The position numbers and the translations under genes are program-made. Under the pieces are notes generated by a model. That model had not been told where the DNA came from and did no database searches. It saw only the letters and a list, made by a program, of their open reading frames with translations. Below, piece after piece: positions 27,446 through 37,561 of a DNA stretch of 56,694 bases. Source of the DNA: Lapidilactobacillus mulanensis (GTDB taxonomy: Bacteria > Bacillota > Bacilli > Lactobacillales > Lactobacillaceae); assembly GCF_003946215.1 (NCBI RefSeq), contig NZ_RHOW01000015.1, forward strand, positions 1 through 56,694, written 5' to 3'. Within the stretch, counting starts at the first letter, position 1; each line of letters begins with the position of its first letter.

Positions 27446-27576
27446 AACATATCCTTTAACTTGGTCCCGTGAGGCTAAGAAGGTATTCAGACTTGTAGCC
27501 GAATTATGGCGACATCACAACGACGAATAACCCAACCTCACGACTAGTTTAGACTGGTGCGTGGGGTTATTTTTTT
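27446..27576 (+). promoter_or_regulatory. PyrR-dependent transcription attenuator
   Basis: The PyrR-binding loop is recognisable at 27452-27485, with the signature GGTCCCGTGAGGCTAAGAAGG. A terminator stem (27534-27542 with 27560-27568) is followed by ATTTTTTT. In the known mechanism, PyrR bound to UMP stabilises the anti-antiterminator, so the terminator forms when pyrimidines are plentiful. It controls pyrR and probably the permease and car-like genes. Confidence 0.92.
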
Positions 27577-27602
27577 GGATATTGTGCACACAAATAAAAT
27601 AA

Positions 27603-28136
<534 letters not shown>

Positions 28137-28205
28137 ACCAAATAATGCAAGTTTTTGTTTAGCTTTTGGTGTGAATGACTTAAAATTAAAGGGGAGAACA
28201 AGTAA

Positions 28206-29489
28206 ATGCCAACAAAATATAAACGTAATCCAGATGCGATTTTAGATATTGAAGATAAGCCTAAATTTGGTGCGTGGGTCGCCTTATCGATTCAACATTT
28301 GTTCGCCATGTTTGGTGCGACGGTTTTAGTTCCGATTCTGGTTGGCTTAGATCCTGGCATTGCCTTGTTCAGTTCTGGTGTGGGCACACTGTTACATATC
28401 CTCATCACCAAGCGTAAAATTCCTGCCTATATGGGTTCTAGCTTCGCTTTTATTATTCCAATGCAATCCCTGATGAAAACTGCTGGTTATCCCGGAATTT
28501 CACAGGGGATTTTGTCGGTCGGTGTGGTTTACTTGATCGTTGCCTTGATCGTGGCACGAATTGGTTCAGGTTGGATCGATCGGGCGTTGCCGCCAATCGT
28601 TGTCGGACCCATCGTCATGACCATCGGTTTGTCACTGGCTTCTTCTGCTGCCAATGACGCCACACTTGATGCCAATGGTAAGTATGATTGGAAAATTCTA
28701 GTCGTTGCTTTGCTGACCTTGCTAATTACGATCGGATTTAACATGTACCTCAAGGGCTTCATGGGCGAGATCGCGATCTTGCTTGGCATTATCGTCGGTT
28801 ATTTGATTGCCTTGGCATTCGGCTTGGTCGATCTGAAACCCGTTATCGATGCACCCTGGTTTAAATTGCCTAACTTTGAAATTCCCTTTGTCAGTTATCG
28901 ACCTAAGTTTTATTGGGGTGCGGTGGCAATGATGGCGCCAATTGCCTTCGTGACGATGACTGAACACATGGGACACATCATGGTTTTAAACGGCTTAACT
29001 AAGCGCAACTTCTTCAAAGATCCTGGCTTGCACAAAACCTTGACTGGTGATGGGGTGGCTTCACTGTTTGCCGGATTAGTCGGTGGACCCGCCATTACCA
29101 GCTATGGTGAAAATATCGGTGTGATGGCGATCAACCGGATCTACAGTGTTTATGTGTTGATCGGCGCCGCGTTTTTCGCCATTATTTTCAGTTTTGTCGG
29201 TAAATTAAGCGCCCTGATCCAGAGTATCCCCGGCGCAGTTCTCGGTGGCATTAGCTTTCTATTATTCGGCGTCATTGCTGCCAGTGGCTTACGGATCCTG
29301 ATCGAAAATAAAATTGATTTCAACAAACGTCGCAACTTAATGATTGCTTCTAGTGTACTGATCATTGGTATCGGTAACGTCACCTTGCAACTAGGCAGTT
29401 ATCAATTTACAGGCGTTGCCTTAGCAACCGTGCTCGGCATTGTTTTAAACTTAGTTTTACCAAAGAACGCGGCTAGCGAACAACAATAA
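28206..29489 (+). CDS. pyrP: Uracil permease (NCS2/UraA family)
   Basis: A 427-residue nucleobase:cation symporter of the NCS2 family, with about 12-14 hydrophobic segments. The family segment GGPAITSYGENIGVMAINR carries the substrate- and proton-related glutamate. PyrR regulation makes uracil the most likely substrate. The start ATG 28206 follows AAAGGGGAG. It sits between pyrR and carA, 28 nt before the chosen carA start, so all four genes can be one transcript. Confidence 0.93.
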   Translation: MPTKYKRNPDAILDIEDKPKFGAWVALSIQHLFAMFGATVLVPILVGLDPGIALFSSGVGTLLHILITKRKIPAYMGSSFAFIIPMQSLMKTAGYPGISQGILSVGVVYLIVALIVARIGSGWIDRALPPIVVGPIVMTIGLSLASSAANDATLDANGKYDWKILVVALLTLLITIGFNMYLKGFMGEIAILLGIIVGYLIALAFGLVDLKPVIDAPWFKLPNFEIPFVSYRPKFYWGAVAMMAPIAFVTMTEHMGHIMVLNGLTKRNFFKDPGLHKTLTGDGVASLFAGLVGGPAITSYGENIGVMAINRIYSVYVLIGAAFFAIIFSFVGKLSALIQSIPGAVLGGISFLLFGVIAASGLRILIENKIDFNKRRNLMIASSVLIIGIGNVTLQLGSYQFTGVALATVLGIVLNLVLPKNAASEQQ

Positions 29490-29517
29490 TGAGAATGTGC
29501 TCGGAAAGATTGATAAA

Positions 29518-30600
29518 ATGAAGAGATATTTGATTTTAGAAGATGGTACGGTATTTCCTGGCGACGCATTCGGCGCCACCATTAATACGACCGGTGGACT
29601 GGCACTTTATACTGGCGCCACCGGTTATCAAGAAGCCATCACGAATTATAGTTACACCGGCCAGATCCTGGCATTCACATATCCGCAGCAGGGGAGTACC
29701 GGCATTAATCGCGATGATTACGAAAATATTACCTCCGCACTTAAGGGAGTTGTGATTGGTGAAGATTATAATTTCACCAGCCATTGGCATGCCCAAATGA
29801 CTTTAGATGCCTTCTTGAAGGCGCAACGGATTCCGGGATTGATGAACGTAGACGTCCGTCGATTGCATCGTCATATTGCGCAGTACGGTAACATGAAAGC
29901 CAGCTTCATGGACACTCATGATGAGCACGCCCATGATCAAATCAAGGCCTTAGTGGTGCCCAATAATCAAGTGAGCCAAGTCTCGACGAAACAGCCATAT
30001 CCCAGCCCCAACGTCGGTAAAAACGTGGTCGTGCTCGATTTAGGCTTAAAGAATACCGTTTTGCGTGAATTATCGAAACGGCGTTGTAACATTACGGTTT
30101 TGCCATTTGACGCCTCCAGTGCACTAATTGAAACGCTCGCTCCCGATGGCGTCTTGATTAGTGATGGACCAGGTAAACCTGAAGCCTTGACGAAAACAAT
30201 TCAAACGATCAAAGAGATTCAAGGACACTATCCAATTTTTGCGATCGGTTTAGGTTTTGCAGTCGTCGCGTTGGCCAATGATGTCTCTGTCAAAGCGCGA
30301 ACAGTCACTCAGCACCGCATTAATTTAGCCGTTCAAGAAAAAATCACCGGAGATACAGATTTCGTCGCTCAAAATAGTGCCTTTTATTTAGAACAGCAAG
30401 ATGATCTCAAAGATTTATTACCAACTTATTTACCCGTTAGCGCGGCGGAAGTCGTTGGTTTTCGGCACCGATTCTTACCGATCTACGCGGTTAATTTCGA
30501 TCCCGAAGCCGCTGCCGGTCCGAAAGATGCGCTGCATTTCTTCGATGACTTCATCGAATCCATGGATGCCGCTATCGATCGACACAGGAGGGAATACTAA
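29518..30600 (+). CDS. carA: CarA-like protein with degenerate glutaminase site
   Basis: A 360-residue homologue of the carbamoyl-phosphate synthase small subunit. The N-terminal domain (MKRYLILEDGTVFPG, GYQEAI, TYPQQGSTGINRDD) is well kept. In the class I amidotransferase domain the nucleophile motif, normally G-I-C-L-G-H-Q, reads AIGLGFA, with Gly244 where the catalytic Cys should be. The catalytic His of F/Y-H-P-E-A is Asp328 (NFDPEA); only Glu330 remains. Glutamine hydrolysis is therefore not expected. The reading frame is intact and of normal length. ATG 29518 is chosen from homology; the ribosome binding site is weak. It overlaps carB at TAATG. Confidence 0.88.
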   Translation: MKRYLILEDGTVFPGDAFGATINTTGGLALYTGATGYQEAITNYSYTGQILAFTYPQQGSTGINRDDYENITSALKGVVIGEDYNFTSHWHAQMTLDAFLKAQRIPGLMNVDVRRLHRHIAQYGNMKASFMDTHDEHAHDQIKALVVPNNQVSQVSTKQPYPSPNVGKNVVVLDLGLKNTVLRELSKRRCNITVLPFDASSALIETLAPDGVLISDGPGKPEALTKTIQTIKEIQGHYPIFAIGLGFAVVALANDVSVKARTVTQHRINLAVQEKITGDTDFVAQNSAFYLEQQDDLKDLLPTYLPVSAAEVVGFRHRFLPIYAVNFDPEAAAGPKDALHFFDDFIESMDAAIDRHRREY

Positions 30601-33600
30601 TGGTCAGACGAACAGATATTAATAAGATTCTGGTCATTGGTTCCGGGCCATTCGTTGTCGGTCAAGATGACGAGTTTGATTATTTAGGCACCGAGACGGT
30701 GATCACTTTAGCCGATGCCGGTTATCAAGTTGTGTTGGTCAATTCCAACCCAGCAACGACCATGACTAGCCCGCACACCAATGTGCGTGTCTATTTGGAA
30801 CCCTTGACTGAGAAATTCCTGACTGAGATCATCCGTAAAGAATTGCCCGATGCCATTTTAGCAACGGCTGGGGGCCAATCGGCAGTCAATCTGGTCATGG
30901 CCTTGCAGAAAAAAGGATTATTGCAACAACTTAAAATCGACTTGATCGGCTCGAGTTTACAAACCTTGCAAATTGCTAGTGATAGTGTGGCATTTGAAGA
31001 AATCTTGCGTGATTTACATTTAAAAGTCAATCCAACTTTGACGTTGACCTCCGATCACAATATTCATCAGGTCGCCGAGCAGTTAGGCTGGCCGATCATG
31101 ATTCGGCCGATCAATTCGATTGGTGGAACTGGTGGTGGCATTGCGGACGATGAGACTGAATTGACCGAAATCGTTGAGCGAGCATTGGCACTATCACCAA
31201 CTGATCAAGTTACCGTGACTAAAAGTTTGGCAGGATTCAAAGAAGTTGAATTTGAAATCCTCCGCGATCATACCGATCAAGTCAGTGCGATTTTTAATTG
31301 TGAGCAACTCAATCAAGTCGGCATTCATTCTGGCGATTCTATTGCCTTCGCACCGATTCAAACTTTGACCGACCGCGAATTTCAACGGTTACGCACCGCC
31401 GCAATTGCCATCACTCGCAAACTAAAAGTCGTGGGTTCTTGTAACATTCAGTTCGCAATCGATCCCGTCAATGGTGAATTCTGGGTACTAAAAGCCACAC
31501 CGCGGCTCGGTCGTACTAGCGCGTTTGCTGCCAAAGCACTGGGCTATCCGATTGCTAAAATTGCCGTTTTACTGGCTATTGGTCAACAACTAACCGAAAT
31601 TCCGCATCCATTTGAGTCTGGCAATCAGGCGCTGGTTGAACCGGCTTTCGATTATATTGCCTGTAAATTACCACGGTGGCCATTTGACCGCATTTCTGGT
31701 GCGGATCGCCGTTTAGGACCGGAAATGAAATCAACCGGTGAGGTCTTGATCCTCGAACGGAGTATTGAAGCTGCCTTGTTGAAAGGTATTCGTGCATTGG
31801 ATCAAGGCATCGATCATCTTGGACAAGAACAAATCAGTGCTTTAACGGACGAAGAACTCACGGCGGGGTTGATTTATCCAACCGACGCCGAAATATTCTA
31901 TCTGGCCGAAGCTTTACGCCGTGGCTATACCGTCGACGATCTACATCATCTTTCCAAGATTGACACCTTCTTTATCCAAAAAATTCAGCACATTGTTAAT
32001 ATTGAAGAAGACTTGCAAGCACAAAAGGGTGATCTGGACGTTTTACGTCGCGCGAAAAAATATGGATTTTCCGATTTAAAAATCAGCCAACTCTGGGAAA
32101 TTACCGTGTCTCAACTGGCAGCACTCCGTCAAGAAGCCGAAATTCGTCCTGGTTTCCAAGAAATCAATGCGATCGCGAGCAACCCTTTAGTTCATTCACA
32201 ACAATATTTCATGACTTTTGCGACCAACGATGAAGTTGTGACTAACTCGAATAAAGAAAAAGTTTTGATCATTGGACCTGGTCCTGCACGTGTCGGTCAG
32301 GGGAGTGAAGTCGATCACGAAACCGTTCAAGGTCTTTTGACACTACGTCAATTAGGCTTTGAAACGATTTTGTTAAATAATAATCCTGACAATTATTCGA
32401 CTGCACTTCACGTTGCGGATCGACTTTATAACGCGCCAATTAATCTGGAAGTTGCCTTGAGCATTGCTGCCATTGAACAGCCTAGATATGTGATCACCCA
32501 GCTCGGCGGCAAATCCGCCAGCAAGTTGACGACCGGCGTAGCGCAAGCAGGTTATCAAGTGCTCGGCGCCTCAGGAGAAGCGTTAGACCAAGTTCATCAG
32601 CCAGCCAAATTACAACAATTATTGGCTGAATTTGATTTTAAGGGACCTAATGTTTTCGAGATCCAAAACAAAACTGTTTTGAAAAAATATCTCACCGCAG
32701 AAGAAACATTGCCATTTCCGATTCTGATCCATCCCAATCCACTGCATTTGTTTTCGCCCACAGAAGTGTTGAACTCTGAAATCGATCTGGCCAAATATGC
32801 CCGTCATTTTCAAAAAGATCCGCTGAACTTTCCCTTTACTGTCCGTGAATTCTTGCGGGGCGATAAATACGAAGTCGACGGAATTTTCGATGGTGACCAT
32901 ATTTTGATCACCGGTGCACTGGAGCATTTGGAACATTCAAGCCTTCATTCCGGCGATGCGATGACGATTACGCCACCGCAAAACCTGACGTCAGAAATGA
33001 TCGTCCAAATGGAACAGGTCTTCATCAAAATCGGTCAAAAATTGCAAACGATCGGTTTCATGAACATTCGTTTCTTAGTGCGCGATCAACAATTATATGT
33101 GTTAGCCTTGGATTTAAAAGGCAGTCGAAATTTGGCTTTTTTAGATAAAACCACCCCAGAAAAAATAGTCGCGTTAGGCGTTAAAGTCTTAATGGGCACG
33201 AAACTCAGTGACTTAGGTTACACAGAAGATCAATCGCTGCCAATGACCAATGTTCACGTTAAAATGCCGGTTTTCTCATTCACGAAATTAAATAAACGTG
33301 AAAAAGTGACCGCCACACAAATGAAGACGACTGGTGAGGCGATCGGAACCGATTTAACCTTTGAAAAGGCACTTTATAAGGCGCTGGAAGCATCTAGACA
33401 GCCGCTGCCGGAATACGGTCGCATTCTCTTCTCAATTGCCTCACACGACATGACAATGGGCTTAAAGATGGCCCAACGATTCAAACGTTTGGGTTACCAA
33501 ATCGTTGCCACCGCCAAAACTGCCGCTGCATTTCAAAAAGCCGGCTTGGTGACTGACTTGGTCCACGAAATTGGCGGTCAGCAACCCAACATCGCCACCG

Positions 33601-33794
33601 AAATCAGCCAGAGCCAAATTCAAATGGTGATCAACACCGCAGAATGGCGCGGACCAGTCAGTATTTCGGGTGCCATGTTGCAAGAAGTCGCGGTGATGCA
33701 TCACGTGCCGCTAATTACCACAATGGATGAAGCACACGCGATTTTAGCGGTGCTAGAATCACGCGCATTCGCCATTGAACCGATCAGTGAATAA
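30600..33794 (+). CDS. carB: CarB-like protein with degenerate ATP-grasp sites
   Basis: A 1064-residue homologue of the carbamoyl-phosphate synthase large subunit, with the usual two ATP-grasp halves and a C-terminal MGS-like regulatory domain (about 930-1064). N-half: the loop IRPINSIGGTGGG is kept, but the metal-binding pattern E-x-N-P-R reads K298-A-T300-P-R. C-half: the R-P-S-Y-V-L-G-G loop reads HPNPLHLF (from about 711), and the metal ligands Gln, Glu, Asn are Arg824, Ala836, Asp838. The equivalent Escherichia coli residues bind Mg-ATP, so both phosphorylation steps should fail. Length and frame are intact. It overlaps carA by 1 nt and ends at a terminator. Confidence 0.88.
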   Translation: MVRRTDINKILVIGSGPFVVGQDDEFDYLGTETVITLADAGYQVVLVNSNPATTMTSPHTNVRVYLEPLTEKFLTEIIRKELPDAILATAGGQSAVNLVMALQKKGLLQQLKIDLIGSSLQTLQIASDSVAFEEILRDLHLKVNPTLTLTSDHNIHQVAEQLGWPIMIRPINSIGGTGGGIADDETELTEIVERALALSPTDQVTVTKSLAGFKEVEFEILRDHTDQVSAIFNCEQLNQVGIHSGDSIAFAPIQTLTDREFQRLRTAAIAITRKLKVVGSCNIQFAIDPVNGEFWVLKATPRLGRTSAFAAKALGYPIAKIAVLLAIGQQLTEIPHPFESGNQALVEPAFDYIACKLPRWPFDRISGADRRLGPEMKSTGEVLILERSIEAALLKGIRALDQGIDHLGQEQISALTDEELTAGLIYPTDAEIFYLAEALRRGYTVDDLHHLSKIDTFFIQKIQHIVNIEEDLQAQKGDLDVLRRAKKYGFSDLKISQLWEITVSQLAALRQEAEIRPGFQEINAIASNPLVHSQQYFMTFATNDEVVTNSNKEKVLIIGPGPARVGQGSEVDHETVQGLLTLRQLGFETILLNNNPDNYSTALHVADRLYNAPINLEVALSIAAIEQPRYVITQLGGKSASKLTTGVAQAGYQVLGASGEALDQVHQPAKLQQLLAEFDFKGPNVFEIQNKTVLKKYLTAEETLPFPILIHPNPLHLFSPTEVLNSEIDLAKYARHFQKDPLNFPFTVREFLRGDKYEVDGIFDGDHILITGALEHLEHSSLHSGDAMTITPPQNLTSEMIVQMEQVFIKIGQKLQTIGFMNIRFLVRDQQLYVLALDLKGSRNLAFLDKTTPEKIVALGVKVLMGTKLSDLGYTEDQSLPMTNVHVKMPVFSFTKLNKREKVTATQMKTTGEAIGTDLTFEKALYKALEASRQPLPEYGRILFSIASHDMTMGLKMAQRFKRLGYQIVATAKTAAAFQKAGLVTDLVHEIGGQQPNIATEISQSQIQMVINTAEWRGPVSISGAMLQEVAVMHHVPLITTMDEAHAILAVLESRAFAIEPISE

Positions 33795-33802
33795 AGAAGA
33801 AC

Positions 33803-33845
33803 CAAAAACGGACAACCTCAGTTTAAAAGAGGTTGTCCGTTTTGC
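33803..33845. terminator. Bidirectional terminator between carB and rqcH
   Basis: A perfect 15-bp stem (33805-33819 with 33829-33843) is flanked by A's and T's. It lies between convergent genes. Confidence 0.88.
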
Positions 33846-33877
33846 GTCCGCTTCAAAAGTAGACAGAGATAATTAAA

Positions 33878-35611
33878 TTATTTAGTTGCAGCAGGTTGGT
33901 TATTTCTTAATTGCTCAACCAGTCGTTCATCTGGCGTTACATAAGTTGTTTTCTGACCCGTAAAGATCACGAAGCCAGGTTTAGCGCCATTAGGTTTATG
34001 AATAGCTTTCACATTGACGTAATCCACCGGCACTTGACTCGATTGACGCGCCTTAGAGAAATAGGCGGCGAGTTTGGCGGCTTCTATAATCGTTTCGTCG
34101 CTGGGATCAGCTGATTCAACGATCACATGAGAACCGGGAATATTCTTTGTGTGCAACCAGAGATCGGTTTTGCGCGCTTTTTTAAGCGTCAATTGATCGT
34201 TTTGCAGATTGTTTTTCCCAACTAATATTGAGGTGCCATCGCTGGCATAGAATTGTTCTGCTGGATTGATTTTAACTTTACGTTTCTTTTTCTTATTATC
34301 TTGGCGAAGGACACCTTGTTGAATCAACTCGACGCGAATGTCTTCAATATCTTTAGGCTCTCCAACTTCGATTTGAGCCAAGACGCCGGTCAGATAATCT
34401 AATTCAGCCTGGGTTTCTTCGAGTTGCGTCTTGACATAAATTTTAGCGTTCTTATCTTTTTGGTAACGTGTGAAGTACTTTTGGGCGTTTTTAGCCGGGG
34501 TCAGCGCAGGGGAGAGATTGATCGTGATCGGTTGATTATCATCGTAGTAATTTGCCAAGGTTACTTTGGTGGCGTGTTCTGGCACTTGGCTCAGATACGT
34601 TGTCAAAATTTCCCCCTTGATGCGATTATCATCCGCATTTTGTGCACTGGCCATCGTTTTATTCAGCTTTTTCAACTTTTTCTCGTTACGCTTGATCACT
34701 GTATTCAACCGCTGCAATAATGAACTGGCCATTTGGTGTTTGCGATCAGTCTCGGCTTTTTGTCCGAAGAAACGATCCAACATCGCACTTAAACTCGTGA
34801 AACCTGATTGTTGTTCAGTGAATGTTTCGTAGGGAATGGCCGCAAACTGGAGTTTTTTATTCTGAACGCCAATCGTAGCATCGATGTGATCGAACCGTTG
34901 CCAAAAAGTACCCACCAACTGACCTAGTTCTTGGGAATTCGCCGCACCACGCGTTTGGTCGATCAATTCTAATGCCGTGTCGGTCCCGAGACCCTGATAG
35001 AATTGTTGCCAAACTTGGCGCGATTTGTTTTTAAGATCATGGAGTTGCAACCAAACACGGTCCCAATCATCAGCGGTAATTTCAGCCGCAAAGGGATCAA
35101 ACCCGCTGGCAAGTTCAGGTTGAACGTATTGCGCACCCGGCATTAAGAGTCGATAGCGGTTTTGATCGGGTGAAACGTGCTTGATTAGTTCAAGAATCTT
35201 ATTGGTCGACTTCTCCACGAGAAAAATATTACTGTGGCGGCCCATCATTTCGGTGATCAATTGTAAATCTTCTTGATCGCCCAATTCATTGCGCGAACTC
35301 AGATTGATGATCAAAATACGATCGTTTTGCACCTGTTCGATCGATTCAATGCTGGCATTTTCTAAATATTTCCGCAGCGTCATCACGAAATTCGGTGCGG
35401 TTTGTGGGTTTGCATAGGGAATCTCGGTAACTTGGGCGCGTGCTAAATTAGCGTTGGCCGATAATAATAAGGGGAGTTTTTTGCGTTGATTGCGGACGGT
35501 CACCACAATTTCCAGCGCGTAAGGCTGTTGAATCTTCGAAATACGGCCGCCAACGAATTGTTCAGTGAGCTCGGCCGTCATCGCGTGTAAAAAAGTTCCA
35601 TCGAATGACAT
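33878..35611 (-). CDS. rqcH: RqcH (NFACT family, fibronectin-binding-protein-like)
   Basis: A 577-residue NFACT protein. Bacterial RqcH binds 50S subunits with stalled nascent chains and adds C-terminal alanine tails that mark them for degradation. The NFACT-N domain (from MSFDGTFLHAMTAEL) is followed by helix-hairpin-helix and coiled-coil parts (about residues 290-430), and the NFACT-R domain has the conserved VGKNNLQNDQLT and DLWLHTKNIPGSHVI segments near 470-510. Older annotations call it a fibronectin-binding protein. No neighbouring gene is functionally linked. Confidence 0.9.
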   Translation of the reverse strand: MSFDGTFLHAMTAELTEQFVGGRISKIQQPYALEIVVTVRNQRKKLPLLLSANANLARAQVTEIPYANPQTAPNFVMTLRKYLENASIESIEQVQNDRILIINLSSRNELGDQEDLQLITEMMGRHSNIFLVEKSTNKILELIKHVSPDQNRYRLLMPGAQYVQPELASGFDPFAAEITADDWDRVWLQLHDLKNKSRQVWQQFYQGLGTDTALELIDQTRGAANSQELGQLVGTFWQRFDHIDATIGVQNKKLQFAAIPYETFTEQQSGFTSLSAMLDRFFGQKAETDRKHQMASSLLQRLNTVIKRNEKKLKKLNKTMASAQNADDNRIKGEILTTYLSQVPEHATKVTLANYYDDNQPITINLSPALTPAKNAQKYFTRYQKDKNAKIYVKTQLEETQAELDYLTGVLAQIEVGEPKDIEDIRVELIQQGVLRQDNKKKKRKVKINPAEQFYASDGTSILVGKNNLQNDQLTLKKARKTDLWLHTKNIPGSHVIVESADPSDETIIEAAKLAAYFSKARQSSQVPVDYVNVKAIHKPNGAKPGFVIFTGQKTTYVTPDERLVEQLRNNQPAATK

Positions 35612-35833
35612 GAGTAAAATTCCTTTCTGGAAAAATATTTCTTATAAAAGTTGATACGGAGCGATTGCTTGAATATTGTATAATGTGAGTAACGTTAGGG
35701 CTTTCATTTTTTGAAATCCACTTATAAATAATTTCTCATTTTTACAGAACTTTAAATCTTGCCCATCCTTGAAACAATATTCAAGCTGAATGGCGCAATT
35801 AGATTTTCGAACTTGACAAGGAGTAGTGCACCC

Positions 35834-36253
35834 ATGCGTGAACTCACAGAATTAGCAGTTGAACTGGCAAAGCAAAGCCGGGTCATCGAACAATTACTTA
35901 GTGAACAAACACAATTACCCATTTCACAGATCCGCCTGTTATTGAAAATGGATCAGCATCCCATTAATTTACAAGTTTTAACCAACGACTTAGCCTTAGA
36001 CGCATCCACACTCAGCCGACAACTGGCATCCCTGATCGTTAAGGGCGAAGTTGGTGTGGTTACCTTAAGCGATAAACGGCAACGAGAGTATCATCTGACC
36101 GAAACCGGAATGACCTGTCATCGGCAATTATGGCAGCAATTGGACGCACTTCAAACGGCTTGGCTTGGTGATTGGTGTGATGAAGACATTCACAGCCTGG
36201 CAAAGTTACTCAAACGCGCATTGAGCCAGGTACAATCCCCAAAAGTCAAATAA
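35834..36253 (+). CDS. MarR-family transcriptional regulator
   Basis: A 139-residue protein with a winged helix-turn-helix: the recognition region LQVLTNDLALDASTLSRQLASLIVKGEV (about residues 47-75, shown here in part) and the wing with D-K-R-x-R (SDKRQREYHLTETG). This is the MarR pattern. ATG 35834 is chosen because AAGGAG lies at 35818-35823; an upstream in-frame extension to 35759 lacks such a site. The ligand and targets are unknown. A degV gene follows 180 nt later with its own likely promoter (TGGTATGAT, extended -10, near 36348). Confidence 0.85.
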   Translation: MRELTELAVELAKQSRVIEQLLSEQTQLPISQIRLLLKMDQHPINLQVLTNDLALDASTLSRQLASLIVKGEVGVVTLSDKRQREYHLTETGMTCHRQLWQQLDALQTAWLGDWCDEDIHSLAKLLKRALSQVQSPKVK

Positions 36254-36432
36254 CTGCACTAGTCATTATTCTATCATAAGCTTAGGCAAAGTACTCGCGC
36301 AACCGATCAGATTATCTCAATTCTAATCGTTTGCGTGTTATTTTATGGTATGATTAAGGACATGATCCTTTTCTTATGGGGATAACAATAGATTTTTTTA
36401 CAACTAACCTGTTTTAAGGGGGAAGTTTAAGT

Positions 36433-37296
36433 TTGTCAATTGCAATTGTTACCGATAGTTCGGCCTATTTATCCACTGCAGAGATCAACGAACTCAATAT
36501 TAAGGTCATTCCAACACCCGTGATTATTGACGACGTCGTTTATCAAGAAGGCGTCGATTTATCTGCCGATGAATTTTATGAAAAATTACGGACCGCCAAG
36601 ACTTTTCCCAGCACCTCCCAGCCTTCATTGGGCGATACCTTGAAGGCCTATGAAGACCTTGCCAACGAAGGCTATGATACGGTCTTGTCGATCCACTTAT
36701 CTAGTACGATTTCTGGATTTTATAACACACTTGTTACCATGACACCAAATCTCAAAACGATCAAAGTTATCCCATATGATTCGGGGATCACGATTCGTTT
36801 GATGGGTTATTTGGTGCTTAAGGCCGCTATAATGGCTCACAATGGCGCAAGCGTTCAAGAAATTATTACCCAGCTAGATCAGCTGAAGCAGACGATGAAT
36901 GAAGTTTTTATCGTTAATGATTTACAGAATTTAGTTCGCGGCGGCCGCTTATCCAATGCATCTGCCTTTATTGGTACCATGTTGAAAATTAAACCCTTGC
37001 TGACTTTTGATGCCAAATCAAACAAAATCGTCGCCTTCGAGAAAGTTCGATCGATCAAAAAGGCCTACGCGCGAGCCGAAGAACTTTTCGCTAACGATTA
37101 TCAGCAAGCTCCGCAACCGTTACGTTTACTGATCGTTCACGCCAATGATCTTGTCGCTGCGCAGGCCTGGGAAACTGCAATTCATGCTAAGTTTCCAGAT
37201 TTAACGACCGAGATCACCTATTTTGGACCAGCTATTGGGACGCATCTCGGTGAAAAAGCCATCGCGTTAGCTTGGATGGCGGATATTTATTGTTAA
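36433..37296 (+). CDS. DegV-family fatty-acid-binding protein (second copy)
   Basis: A 287-residue FakB/DegV protein with IAIVTDSSAYL, TFPSTSQPSLGD, GGRLSNASAF and GEKAIALAWM. It is clearly homologous to, but divergent from, the copy at 22283. It should bind a different fatty acid for FakA, as known for paired FakB proteins. I use the TTG start at 36433 after GGGGGAAG (36419-36426), which gives the family-typical N-terminus. It is followed by the tandem repeat elements. Confidence 0.9.
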   Translation: MSIAIVTDSSAYLSTAEINELNIKVIPTPVIIDDVVYQEGVDLSADEFYEKLRTAKTFPSTSQPSLGDTLKAYEDLANEGYDTVLSIHLSSTISGFYNTLVTMTPNLKTIKVIPYDSGITIRLMGYLVLKAAIMAHNGASVQEIITQLDQLKQTMNEVFIVNDLQNLVRGGRLSNASAFIGTMLKIKPLLTFDAKSNKIVAFEKVRSIKKAYARAEELFANDYQQAPQPLRLLIVHANDLVAAQAWETAIHAKFPDLTTEITYFGPAIGTHLGEKAIALAWMADIYC

Positions 37297-37300
37297 ATTA

Positions 37301-37540
37301 GGCGCGTCGCCACGGGAATGTCTTGTCTAAGGAACCAAGCATGAGAATTATAGTTCAAATTCTATCTCTTGGTTACCTTAGCCAAACATTTTAACCCGTG
37401 GCGCCTCACAACTTGTTTGAATCGTGTTCGTCGCCACTGAAATGTCTTGTCTAAGGAACCAAGCGATGAGAATTATAGTTCAAATTCTATCTCTTGGTTG
37501 CCTTAGCCAAATATTTCAACCCGTGGCGTCTCACAACTTG
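37301..37540 (+). repeat. Tandem structured intergenic elements, locus B
   Basis: Two nearly identical units, offset by 124 nt, fill the gap before the aldo/keto reductase gene. Unit 1 has an outer stem CGCCACGGG/CCCGTGGCG (37308-37316 with 37395-37403) and an inner hairpin (37327-37339 with 37368-37381). Unit 2 has CGCCAC/GTGGCG (37432-37437 with 37523-37528) and the same inner hairpin. The linker CACAACTTGTTTGAATCGTGTTCG-like segment (37407-37430) joins them, and the second unit ends in TCACAACTTG directly before the AGGAGG of the next gene. The design matches locus A at 8.3 kb, with different stem sequences. Confidence 0.75.
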
Positions 37541-37561
37541 TTTTAGGAGGTTATTGTTATT

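Noticed and set aside
37301-37540. Tandem repeats as a CRISPR array
   Set aside because: Only two units, each of about 124 nt, almost wholly repeated with no unique spacers and no cas genes.
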